From Amphiura filiformis (Eukaryota > Echinodermata > Ophiuroidea > Amphilepidida > Amphiuridae), in the NCBI RefSeq assembly GCF_039555335.1, contig NC_092642.1:12746743-12810742 (forward strand): 64,000 nucleotides of DNA, given 5' to 3'. The notes beneath the pieces are model-generated. The model saw only the letters and a program-made list of their open reading frames with translations. It ran no database searches and was not told the origin of the DNA. Shown one piece after another: positions 24,372 through 34,531 of this stretch (positions within the stretch are counted from its first letter, which is position 1; every line of letters starts with the position of its first letter). The position numbers and the translations under genes are program-made.

Positions 24372-24498
24372 TTATAATTTAACATGATCTGAACGGAACT
24401 CAAGTGTGCTGCCAGAGGTTAAAATATATGAAGTACTAGAAATGTCGATGTTACTTACGGTTTTGACCTCTAGGTACTCCATAAGGCCTTCCATTCCG
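24372..24498 (-). pseudogene. ALDH copy 1, last exon (GMEGLMEYLEVKTV)
   Basis: The acceptor TTTACAG precedes CGGAATGG; the frame reads GMEGLMEYLEVKTV, the counterpart of the ALDH ending 'GEYGLQAYTEVKTV', then runs to TAA at 24372. After KTV the sequence GTAAGT looks like a strong donor, so coding may instead continue in a further exon. Confidence 0.75.
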
Positions 24499-24507
24499 CT
24501 GTAAATA

Positions 24508-25396
24508 CAGGGTGAGTCAAAAAAAGTGCAATAGAGAAAAGAATCCATTTTTATTTAAGAACCCATTTGAACCTGATAGGTTTCAAAACATTTTATAAAT
24601 GATATATCCATTAGTGACCTTGTGTGAAAAAACCAAGCAATTAGCATTTGCCGTTTTGTTTTTATGACACATTTTATAGCGATACCCAATTTTAATGTGT
24701 ATCCAAGAAACATCTAAAATTTGAAAGTCAGTCCACTTTGTGTAAGGTAGATTTGGAACAACTGCTATTTTCTTAACCTCATTGGCATTGAAATAAAATT
24801 AAGCACCCAAATTGTTATTGTCCTTTGTCTTGTTTAAGGAAAAGAAACATTGTTTTTTGTTATTTTCATTTTACCTTTACTTTAAAGATGTTTATTCTCT
24901 ATCAAAAACAAACACATTTGCAGCCGGATTTCTTCAAATGTCGAAATGAAATGCGCGCAAATTGACGTGGAGTGAATTATAAAATATCCAGTAAGTTGGA
25001 CATACCGGGATAAAAAAAAACTGGAGTTGGAGTCGAGTGAGGTATGAAGGACTTAAAGTAATGTTAAAAAGTTCGTTTGAACAGAAAAAATAAATTAAAA
25101 TAACGCAAAAATCAACCTTATTTAAGTTAAAGTCAGTTTCAGAGCTGGTGCCTTTATCGTGCACTGTGTGCTCTCATTCAAAATACATGGTACCTCGTGG
25201 ACAAATAATGAAATTGGGTATCGTAGCAAAAGGACTCATAAAAATTAAACGGTACATGTGATTGACTTCATTTTTTCACAACAGGTGACTATTGAGTGTG
25301 GCATTTATAGAAATTTTCAATAATTGGAAAGTTCAAAGTGGTTCTGACATAAATATCGATTCTTTGCTCTATTGCACTTTTTTTTGACTCACCCTG
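24508..25396. mobile_element. 889-bp mariner-type MITE (CAGGGTGAGTCAAAAAAAGTGC ends), copy 1
   Basis: The inverted ends CAGGGTGAGTCAAAAAAAGT and ACTTTTTTTTGACTCACCCTG lie between TA dinucleotides (24506-24507, 25397-25398). At the paralogous intron in ALDH copy 2 (46575-46590) the empty site reads GTAAATACAACAAATGACAA. A sister copy lies at 32715-33595. No transposase is visible in either. It lies ten bases upstream of the last ALDH exon's acceptor on the minus strand. Confidence 0.9.
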
Positions 25397-25757
25397 TACA
25401 ACAAATAACAATCAGTAACACATGAGTTGAGTTTTAGTGTTTTTACTAGTAATTCAAATCTGACTTTGGTGTGATGGAAATTGACACTGAACTACAAATA
25501 CCGTGATCAGTAACTATTTAAGGTAATGCTCAACATCATCAAGTAAAACAGCATTTTCTGCATAATTTAATACTAACTGGACTTACCGTTGACAATACGG
25601 TATATTAATTATCAAATTTTTTTCCACAGCCTTGTTCGTTTGAATAATGTTATTTGAATCATTTTATTGACTGTAATCATGATTCGTATATTGGTATGTC
25701 ACTCGTTTGTAGCGACAAGACTATGAAATGAATGCGGGGTATTTATACTATACGTAC

Positions 25758-25832
25758 TTTTCTCTTCCGACTCCAGACATCTTGTAACCACCAACTGGAG
25801 AAAGCGGTGATCCAACGAAATACGTGTTAACC
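25758..25832 (-). pseudogene. ALDH copy 1, 75-bp exon (VNTYFVGSP..GGYKMSGVGRE)
   Basis: 75 bp with acceptor CAG and donor GTACGT; open in frame here, with TCA at the codon that is TAA in copy 2. It encodes the conserved GGYKMSG segment near the active site entrance. Confidence 0.85.
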
Positions 25833-26203
25833 CTGAAACGACATGGAAATATAACACTTTCAATTAACTTGACAAACATCTAATGAGATGTTAATTTGAG
25901 ACCTAAAGAAATATTTCAGTAATTTGAGGCGAGGTACGACGATGGAGCATTTAACTCAAATTTCATAAATCTCGTTACCCTGAAGTTCCAAACATAGCTC
26001 AACTTGTTAGCATAGAATTTAGTCATACAATGTTACGTATGGTCTTTGTACTGCTAAGCTCTATGAATGCACGGCGGCTAATGGGTGCTACGTGTTTATT
26101 TCACTGTAGCACTGAAGCTAACTGGGTGCAATTGGTAATTTCATGGAAATCAATGAAGATACGTCTTTTTTCCGTTAAGTCATCGACCATTGAGCACACT
26201 TAC

Positions 26204-26938
26204 CAAACAGTTCCTGCCTGTACGGTATTGGCAATACTGAATGCCTTATCAATATCTTTGGTAAACACCGCAGCTGCAAGACCGCACAGTGTCATCGACC
26301 CTATATCTTCATGGCAGGAATCGCCATGGTAGGTTGAATCCACAGCCACGATTAGCCATTTGGTTCAAACCTTTAAAGCTCTTTAGAACTAATAATTAGT
26401 CGAGGGACATAACTAAGGCTACTCACAATAGCCGGGTTATTGATCTTGGTTGTGCGTGAATAAGCTTGTATACTCCATTGAGGTCAATGGTCATCGGCTT
26501 TTATACTGCCTACAGTGAGTGCAGCTGTACTACACGCTGTAGTCCATACAGGGTATTACAGGACCAACGCAATATAAAATGGTCAGATTTTGAGTTCAAA
26601 GCGCACGGCCAATTTTCAAAGCGCATTCTAGCGACTATCATATCTGTTCAACACGTATTTTCAAGTGTATGAGACCACATCTGGTTTCTTGAGAAAAATT
26701 CATTTGCGGGAGATATTCATCAATTTCTAACCCAGTATTCGAAGATTTTCGTCTGATATCAAAATCGTGCATAGCAATTCACGTGTATCGATCCCGTGTA
26801 TTCATTTTAGTGTCTCTGCTCCACCAAATAATTATTAGCCAGGCGGTGTCGGTGTGGACCGTAGGTCGTGTTATTAGCTCGATCACGTACTTCTTCTAAT
26901 GTCTTAAATTTGATGATCTGCTGCACTGGTCCAAATAT
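26204..26938 (-). pseudogene. ALDH copy 1, 158-bp exon split by an insertion
   Basis: Pieces 26862-26938 and 26204-26284 together equal the 158-bp exon of copy 2 (48358-48515). They encode [20 protein letters not shown] and [20 protein letters not shown]. The conserved E-(I)-F-G-P motif, whose Phe contacts NAD, is present. Confidence 0.9.
26285..26861. mobile_element. 577-bp insertion inside an ALDH coding exon, 5-bp duplication GACCG
   Basis: Copy 2 reads CAAGACCGTAGGTCG without interruption. Copy 1 has AAGACCG, 572 bp of foreign DNA, then GACCG TAGGTCG. The insert begins CACAGTGTC and ends GGTGTCGGTGTG, with only a weak inverted match. No ORF of note, no poly-A tail. The element class is unknown; a 5-bp duplication is compatible with several DNA elements. 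Confidence 0.8.
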
Positions 26939-27194
26939 CTGCATTGTCAAAGAAATGAGATAAATTATTACAATCTGTCTATGGACTCTGCTTGTATATT
27001 TGACCTTGTATAGTGTAATGAAATCCCGAATGGAATAGACTGTCTCAACCGAAAGTTATATAGGACTACATGTAAATAACCAAGCATACCCCGGGTTTTG
27101 CGGAAACATACTACAGCACAGTTTGTACGGATGGAGTATAACAATTTACACAGCAAATGACGCGCTTTTAAGATGAGAAATCGGAACTGCATAC

Positions 27195-27359
27195 CTCTTC
27201 TTTAGCAATTCTCATGTCGTCTGTCACATCAGAGAAAACGGTGGATTCAACAAAGTATCCCTTGTCACCAATACGCTTGCCGCCACATTCCAATTTGGCG
27301 CCTTCCTTTTTACCACTCTCAATCAATTCAATGATTTTATCCAGACCATCTTGATCAAT
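27195..27359 (-). pseudogene. ALDH copy 1, 165-bp exon ([20 protein letters not shown])
   Basis: 165 bp, intact acceptor CTATAG... and donor GTATGC. It encodes [20 protein letters not shown] and the motif [14 protein letters not shown], highly conserved in ALDH1/2. It differs from copy 2 at only a few positions. Confidence 0.9.
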
Positions 27360-27408
27360 CTATAAAAAGAAGTGAAAGTTAAATATAAATTAGAGGCTAT
27401 ATATTATT

Positions 27409-27507
27409 ATCTGCCCATCCAGCCAAAGAGCGCACATCGTTACTTAGACTTCCAATAGCTCGAGTGGAAAGGTTGATAATCATTCCATTGTCGAGGGTTT
27501 CAAGTTC
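27409..27507 (-). pseudogene. ALDH copy 1, truncated exon (ELETLDNGM...AGWAD)
   Basis: 33 codons match the 127-bp exon of copy 2 (56846-56972), up to AGWAD. The remainder (KIHGKTIPI and the donor) is replaced by sequence from the intron that in copy 2 lies next to the 165-bp exon. This marks the deletion junction. Confidence 0.9.
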
Positions 27508-27809
27508 CTTATGAATCAAAGAAAAAGCAAACCAAAGGTGATCAAAACGTTACCTCTTTCTTAAAACAAACTTGTAATTTTCCCTTTGAGTCTCCCCTGA
27601 TTCTCGTATAAATAAAGCAGACGATCTATATAATAAAAATGTCTTTTCTTATCTTTTCGGAGGTACTATGTAGGCCTAATAAATATATCTTTCATAGATT
27701 ATTTAATTAATAACATTTAAAACAAAATGTGTGGTAGAGTTACCTATTTAGATTTGGTTTTGTATTTTATTACCGATTTAACAACGACCAAATATATATT
27801 TTAACTTAC

Positions 27810-27954
27810 TCTGATATATACTGCGTCTCTGTCAAGAAGGTCAGCTAATTTCAACAGCAAGCGCCCTCTTGCTGAAGCGTCCATTCGTCGCCATGTTGAT
27901 CCAAGTTTGAAGGCTTTGTTCACGCGCTGCCTTGACAGCTAGATCGATATCAGC
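27810..27954 (-). pseudogene. ALDH copy 1, exon with 4-bp frameshift ([12 protein letters not shown])
   Basis: 145 bp against 141 bp in copy 2. The extra TGTT (plus strand, near 27917) follows the codons for AARE and shifts the frame; splice sites GTAAGT and CTTAG remain. Confidence 0.9.
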
Positions 27955-28402
27955 CTAAGAAAGAGAATTTCAGAAAATATTTTACATTATAATTACTTTG
28001 CTAAGATACACGTTTTTAATTTGAGAGTAGACTGGTTCAAAAACAATGTCTCTCATGTAAAATGCCAGAATCTGTTGTGTAATTTATTTGATAGATCAAA
28101 ATCTACATATTTTGATAGTGGGGAATTGCCCATACAATCCCCTCCTGTTGCCTGTATGTGGGTTTGCCAATTTGTGAGCGCCTCGCGCGCTTTTCTTACA
28201 CCTTTGTACCACCTTTCATCAGTTTTCTTCAATATACCAACGTTTTTTTCCCGCGCTTCGCGTGATTTTTACCATGGACTTATTCTGTTGACAAAAGGTG
28301 CTGCATTTCACTATACTTTAAGAATGTTGTCCCAACCTCATTGCCCCAATATCAACAATAAATCTACGCCACTGTCATCTTTATATACACTGCTCCCAAA
28401 AT

Positions 28403-29263
28403 TTCGTTACACTTGAAAAAGTCGACATGGCTTAAAAAGCAAAAGAGAAACCAGAAATCATTTACTGGCTAAATGCAGCATTTCATATGGTGAATGTTGA
28501 CTCATTTCTAGCTCTGCGATCTTGTTGGAAAAGGTTTAAATTATTTCAATGGTAAAGGGTGCAGAAGTCCCAATACAAGAGATTCTGCACATAATGAAAG
28601 AGTACCCAAAGCGGTACAAGCGTTATTGTGCGCTCCATTTTCATTCAAATTGAAACCATTATAATCGCATGGTTGATTAATGATGAAAAGCAGACTTAAA
28701 CACAATAAACAATCTATGGGAAACGCTGAAGAGATGGATAACAAGTCCATCAAGTCAGACACAACCCTGCGCCGTATCCTTTTGAGTGTAAGAAAGAAAC
28801 AGCATTGACCGAAAAGAAATAAGACACCTCCATGTCTTGTCAGAAGCAAGCAACGTCGCATTTACAGCAGCAGATGTGAACAGAAGACAGAACAGTAATG
28901 GAGGGCACACTAAGAATTGAAGGATAAACTGAAGAAAACGGCATTTGACATGACTGAGAGTAAAGAATGAATCCATGAAAACTAGAGTAGCATGAGATTA
29001 ATAACAGCAAAGTAGAATACTTTGATAACAGGTCCATAAAAGTTATCACCAAGTGCAGAAAATGTTTGTGTTATGTGTTTATTGGTTTGAACTTGTGTAT
29101 CGGGCTACTGCAACTTTAACATTGAAATGCTTCTCAACGAGATCGCAGAGCAGTAAATGAGGTGTCAAAATGTGCAGTATAAAATGCTGCATTCAGCGAG
29201 TTTACCGATTTTCTCAATACCCTTTTGATTGTTAAATTATAACGACTTTCTAAAGTGTAACGA
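28403..29263. mobile_element. Inverted-repeat element in ALDH copy 1 intron, ends TTTCGTTACACTT
   Basis: TCGTTACACTTGAAAAAGTCG at the left pairs with CGACTTTCTAAAGTGTAACGA at the right. The arms continue as AATGCAGCATTT and AGCTCTGCGATC for about 170 bp. It is absent from the paralogous intron of copy 2 (58020-58420). The middle has overlapping open frames on the minus strand (28541-29052) that I cannot assign; a decayed Tc1-like element is possible. Confidence 0.65.
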
Positions 29264-29435
29264 TATTGTACTTCGTTTGTACTCGAGAAGGCAGGCACGA
29301 GTATAAGCAGTGTTGTAGCCGGGGGGGGTTGTTGTTTTTTTCTGATGTGAGGTTCACGGAATAAATGCTATGCATACACCGCTTAGAGACATTTATTCCG
29401 TAACTTAGCTCCAGGAATGAATGTCCCGTGATGAA

Positions 29436-29532
29436 CCTCCTGCACGTCACATATCTTCTCACTGGTTGATGGATTCAAAGTGACAAATGTCTTGCCACTT
29501 ACTGAGTTGACAAACTCATTGTTGATGAATAC
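29436..29532 (-). pseudogene. ALDH copy 1, exon for [16 protein letters not shown], 3' end lost
   Basis: It matches the 105-bp exon of copy 2 for 97 bp (VFINNEF...CDVQE) and then runs into unrelated sequence, so the GDK codons and donor are gone. The foreign sequence at 29330-29435 has inverted GAGGTTCACGG / CCGTGATGAACCTC, hinting at a small insertion. Confidence 0.85.
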
Positions 29533-29770
29533 CTAATGGATTAAAAACAAGATTAGCACAGGGTTATTGGTAGTGTAGTGTGTATACATTAAAATGGTAA
29601 AGTGTCAGAAAGTTATCAAGAGGTACGGTATTAGACATGGATGCTAATTAACCACTCTTTTATTCATATTACCGTTTTATACTGCTTTTTCGTAAGGGAA
29701 TTAAAGTCAAATATATATAATGACCCATTTAAAAATATGACCCACACAAGATGGCATTTTTGGACTTTTG

Positions 29771-30323
29771 TCATAGTACTAGTAACAAAAAAAAAATCCA
29801 CTAGGAAACAGGGAAGCGATTATCATTAGTCTAATGAATCGATTTGATTTTGGGATGAAGCTTGCTTTTTGCAGTTTGCGGGGTTCTGATTGGCTAATTG
29901 GATCACGTCATCAGCACATCCGTAGATCAGGAAGAGCAGCTGGACACCGCCGTGTGAAGGAACTTTCCGAAAACTATAGTATAATTGCAATGCTTCCTGG
30001 CATGCCTTCATAATACATCAGTTGAATTAAACGAATAAAATTCTTTATTTTATTTATATAATTTGAATTTGTACTACATGTATACAGATAATCTGTATGT
30101 GTAGGTCTACCAGTTTGAACAAACCCATGATGTAGACCTATATTACATTGTTGAAAGGGGGCGAGCTGCTTTTTATTCATTTGAAACACAATTTGAGACC
30201 AACATTTTTAACGACGCCTAATTCTAACCGAATTACTATTGCATTACAACATCACATATAAACAGCAAGGCAAACATTAGGCGGATATACAGGGTCTATG
30301 ATCATGATGATCAGAGTGAGCTC
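29771..30323. other. Spacer between ALDH block copy 1 and block B
   Basis: AT-rich, no gene, RNA or inverted-repeat element that I can support. Open frames are under 75 codons. Confidence 0.4.
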
Positions 30324-30479
30324 CGGTAAATCATGTAGTCCTGGCCCTGTCATACAGACCCGTATACAATTTTTCAAAAGGAAAGTTTGAATGTTGATTC
30401 GACTAGGTGGAAAATTCCAAACCCGGGCAATCTCTGTATATGACCATTTTTCAAAATGTCCGCCAAAATGTATTTATGA

Positions 30480-30800
30480 ACCTGGTAATATGTCAATTAA
30501 TGTGAAACTACTTGACCTAGAGGGGTGATTGAGGTGCCTATCCCCACTAAATCAAGGCTGTCTGAGTGAATGAAGGGGGCTTATGGATGTCTGAAATCCA
30601 AGATGGCCGCCCGTAGCAACCATAATAATCATATTAGCCAGATGAAATGACAATAATTCGGAATCTGCTTGACCTACAAGGGTCATTAAAGTGTCTATCC
30701 CCACCTAAAATCAAGGCTGTCTGGGTGAATGAAGGCGGTTTCATGGATGTCTGAGGTCTAGGACACCTGAAATCCAAGATGGCCGCCCGTAGCAACCAAT
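30480..30800. repeat. 174-bp tandem repeat, two units
   Basis: Units start at 30534 (GTGCCTATCCCCAC) and 30691 (GTGTCTATCCCCAC), each followed by AAATCAAGGCTGTCT and AAGATGGCCGCCCGTAGCAA. Block A has five units. Confidence 0.75.
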
Positions 30801-31330
30801 TCGCGATATAATACGCATTTTACGGCAAATGATTAAAAAATGATTGATATTTAACAATCCTCGAAGTAAACTTTATCAATCTAATGATATGTACTTTAAA
30901 AATTGTATGTAGCTGGGAAAAAAAGCCCACGATCAATTGAAAATCTTGACCTCTCGTATTGAAGATATGGAATTTTCCCTCAAAAACACCGAAAAAAAAT
31001 GTGGCCTTTTTGGGAAAAAAATGTATATCAATAATATAGGTCAAAATTTTCAATTGATCGTCGGCTTTTCATCCCAGCTACATATACTTTCAGTACATAT
31101 CATTATATTTATAAAGTTTACTTCGAGGACTGTTAAATATCAAAAATTTAAAGAACATCAAATTTTAATAATTTGTCATAAAATTTGTATTATATCGCAA
31201 ATTTCAAAAAATCATAAATATTTGATATCAGAAAGACATTTCTCGTATTCAGCTCGATAGGTCTAGTGTACTCTCAGCTCCCACAAAAATACGTGAAAAG
31301 GTCGCTAAACGTTAATATCTCATTCCTTAA
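30800..31330. mobile_element. Partial, diverged copy of the TTAA element
   Basis: It shows the same core as the 665-bp TTAA elements (CGATCAATTGAAAA, GAAGATATGGAATTTT, GACATTTCTCGTATTCAG) but with a different right end (CGTGAAAAGGTCGCTAAACG). The left terminus is missing. Confidence 0.6.
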
Positions 31331-32582
31331 ATAAAAAAGAAGCATAATTTAATCTAATTAAATTTAAACTTTTCCTTATTTAGGTGCCACACACTCAAAA
31401 ACAGTTTTGATGGTTCAGTGAATAAATTAAAATGAATGCTGCAGCTTATTAATGTCTTTCAATAACGAATAGGCCTTCCTTCATGTGAGATAGCTTTCAA
31501 GCATCGTTCTTCTCTGCTGTTGGTCAAGCTGGTTCCCCGCATGCTGCAGGATTTGCTGCAAAGTCCTTTAAGGTGGCGTTGTCCGCTTGTAACAAGTTGA
31601 GTCTTGATAACGGCCACCCATATAAATGTTTTTTTTGAACCATTAAAGGAATGACCAATGAAATAAGTGTATATGTATCCAGCATAAAAGATCTAACCAG
31701 GAATCCATTGGTTAAATTATTCAATGAACACAAGATTTGTCATTGAGTTACAGCTGTTCCTTTCTAATAAATTGAATTATAATGAAAAACTTGTTAAATT
31801 TATGCATTTTAATGCATATAAAAAGCCAATTTAGAAAAGGGCAACTTTTGTTGATGAATAATATTTCATAAATGGCTGTATGATTACTCACTAAACCATA
31901 AGACATGTTTGAAATATGTAAAAATTAATTCATGGACATCTTAACCTAAGTTATTTTAATAAAGAAATAAAAACAAATATAGAAACATTTCTTCAAGTGA
32001 AAGAGGTCTGAAACTAAAAGTCATGCATTAAAAAGTCTATGTAGAAAAGTGCAAATTTTTTTGGCCGAAAATGTTATAAATGGCTATATTTCTCAGTGAA
32101 GATGACAAAAGATAACAACTAAACCCCGTTCACTTGATGCATAACTAATCAGCTTATGTTTCAAACTTAGTACCTCAGTTGTATAAAAATAATACACAAA
32201 AGCCTCAAAATAAATTTTGTGGCCTATACTTGAAATCCGGTATGGTCACAATACAGGGTGCCCCAGAAAAATTATTTGGACATAAATGTTGAATAGGATG
32301 GCTTATTACGAAGAAATGAGCGATTATACACAATGCATTAATGTCAATTCATTTCATTTAAAGTTTGAACGAATGATCATTCAACACATTAATGCACACT
32401 AGCAGTAGTAAACATGTCAATGGGCTTTATATTTTGTTTGGTGAAATCCTGTTCGTTCTTCCTATTTTCAGTAATATTGTTATCCATAGAACGATACAGG
32501 ATAAGATAATAATATGACTTTCCTCATGGAAAGTCAAATGAAGGGTTTAATTCTGTGCACAGTTAACATATTGGATCTGTGA

Positions 32583-34243
32583 GTGTTATCAATGTATACA
32601 TGTATACTCACAATCAAACATCCCATCTACCAGCATGTCTGCAAAAGTAAATCTTTGGAACACCTAATAACAAGGATCATTGATATATACCATGTATACT
32701 ACTGACTACTAATACAGGGTGAGTCAAAAAAGTGCAATACAGAAAAGAATCCATTTTTATTTAAGAACCGAGGTGAACCTTTTAGGTTTTAAAACATTTT
32801 ATACATAACATATCCATTAGTGATCGAGTGTAAAAAAATCAAGGAATTCGCATTTACCGTTTTGTTTTTATAACACATTTTATAGCGATACCCAATTTTA
32901 ATGTTTGTCCAAGAGACATCTAAAATTTGAATGTCAGCCCACTCTGTGTAACGTAGATTTGGAACAACTGCCATTTTCTTAACCTCATTGGCATTGAAAT
33001 AAAATGGAGCACCCAAAGTGTTATTGTCCTTGATTTTGTTTAAGGGGAGGAAACATTATTTGTTGTTATTTTCATTTTTCCTTTACTTTAAAGATGTTTA
33101 TTCTCTATCAAAAACATACAAATTTGTAGTTGGGTTTTTCAAATGTCGAAATGAAATGCGCGCAAATTGAAGTGGAGTGAATTACAAAATATTCAGTAAG
33201 TTGGACATAATGGGGTTAACAAAACTGGAGTTGGAGTCGGGTGAGGTATGAAGGACTTAAAGTAATGTTAGAAATTTTCTTTGAACAGAAAAAATTAAAG
33301 TAACGCAAAAATCAACCATATTTAAGTTAAAGTCAGTTTCAAGCTGGTGCTTTTATCGTGCATTGTGTGCTCTCATTGAAAATACATGGTACCTCGAGGA
33401 CAAATAATAAAATTGGGTATCGCTGCAAAAGGACTCATAAAAATTAAACGGTAGTAGCGAGTCAGCTAATTTTTTCACAGAAGGTGACTATTGAGTGTGG
33501 CATTTATAAAAACTTTCAATAATGGGAAAGTTCAACTTAGTTCCTACATAAATATGGATTCTTTGCTCTATTACACTTTTTTTTGACTCACCCTGTATTA
33601 TAGAACTTCGAGCAGTAGTGGAGATTTCATTTTCTTGTTCATAGGAAGTTGGCCTAGCATTAATTCAAGAGAAAATATCATATTTCATCAAAATGTAACC
33701 ATTTGGATTGTGTTTAGTATCAATCTGGACTGAACTTGAGTCACTAGATTTCGTTGATTACAGCAAAACCTATCCACAAATAGATAACATATCCGGCGCA
33801 TTTTATATCTGCCTAAATGCTTCTAGTAGCAAAACAGCATCATCTCTGTTTCTGATAATAACTACATCTTGAAGGCCATCACAAGAAGTAATGCAAAGAC
33901 AATTCAATGCAAGTGAGCAGTGGTGAGAGAAATACCTATTGCCAACTTGGTAAAATAATGTGCACTCATAGCCCAATTTGGTCACATCATAGCACCAATT
34001 TTGTGTTATAAGAACAAATCTAATTCTAGAAGAAACCATCCTTACATTTATAAAGCTATAAATGTAAAGATTGTTATGGCATAGGTTAGACCCAAGATAC
34101 AGTGCATCCAATTTAAATTCCTTGTTATATCACTATGTCGAAAAACAAACTGGAGAAATTTGTTGAAATTTGGGTAAGAGAGGACAAAAAACAAACAAAC
34201 AAAAAACCAAGCAACAAACAAACAAACACCGAAAACGACCTTG
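32583..34243. other. 1.66-kb insertion specific to block B
   Basis: Block A reads from GGATCTGT almost directly to GATGGTGTTTACATCC (4019-4070), while B has 1.66 kb in between. It contains a mariner-type MITE (32715-33595) and a 102-codon minus-strand frame (33803-34111) that I cannot assign. Confidence 0.6.
32715..33595. mobile_element. 881-bp mariner-type MITE (CAGGGTGAGTC ends), copy 2
   Basis: Same family as 24508-25396, with TA on both sides (32713-32714, 33596-33597). Interior matches throughout (e.g. AAGTTGGACATA, GGAGTTGGAGTCG). A 75-codon frame at 32789-33016 is not conserved as a frame in the sister copy. Confidence 0.9.
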
Positions 34244-34346
34244 ATGGTGTTTACATCCAGCGTGTTTAATGATTATACCGATTTTGATTATACCGTAGGC
34301 TTATACGTGTTATGAATATACCGAGTTTTGAGTATACCGTATATTT

Positions 34347-34531
34347 CCGTACCCGTACTCGTACCCATGGCTTCAGACCCGTACCCGTACTCATGCCCTA
34401 TTTTGACTTCGGACCCGTACCCGTACCCGTACTCATGGACTGGGACCCGTAACCGTACTCATGGCCTGGGACCCGTACCCGTACCCGTATTCATGGCCTG
34501 GGACCCGTACCCGTACTCATGGCATGGGACC
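34347..34531. repeat. Minisatellite, core ACCCGTACCCGTACTCATGG, block B array
   Basis: About six units with added CCCGTA hexamers compared with 4213-4412. It creates another spurious DPYPYS-rich frame. Confidence 0.85.

Larger units (their letters stand above)
24372..29532 (-). pseudogene. Aldehyde dehydrogenase (ALDH1/ALDH2 class, retinal dehydrogenase-like), copy 1, broken
   Basis: ALDH1/2 enzymes are NAD-dependent homotetramers that oxidise aldehydes (retinal in ALDH1A) to acids. Minus-strand exon pieces, in order: FINNEF..SVSGKTF (29532), [12 protein letters not shown] (27954), ELETLDNGM (27507), [20 protein letters not shown] (27359), [26 protein letters not shown] (26938-26204), VNTYFVGSP..GGYKMSGVGRE (25832) and GMEGLMEYLEVKTV (24498). 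The exons for the nucleotide-binding loop, catalytic Glu (LEMGGKSP) and catalytic Cys (GQVC), present in copy 2, are missing: a deletion of about 8 kb joins an intron to the middle of an exon at 27408. There is also a 4-bp insertion in the 27810-27954 exon, a 577-bp insertion in the 26204-26938 exon, and loss of a donor at 29436. It cannot make an active enzyme. Confidence 0.9.
20790..29770. repeat. Segmental duplication, ALDH block copy 1 (partner 44745-58800)
   Basis: Flanks, introns and exons align with 44745-58800 in the same orientation, e.g. CTGGTATCCAAAATTA (20808 / 44778), TTATTCTGAAGTTCATCGAA (21809 / 44899) and GTAACACATGAGTTGAG (25416 / 46589). The identity of intronic as well as exonic sequence shows a DNA-level duplication, not retroposition. 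Copy 1 is shorter chiefly because of a deletion of about 8 kb at 27408. Confidence 0.85.

Noticed and set aside
28021..29052. Several 70-130-codon frames in the ALDH copy 1 intron
   Set aside because: They fall in or next to an inverted-repeat element and match no family; a decayed transposase could not be demonstrated.
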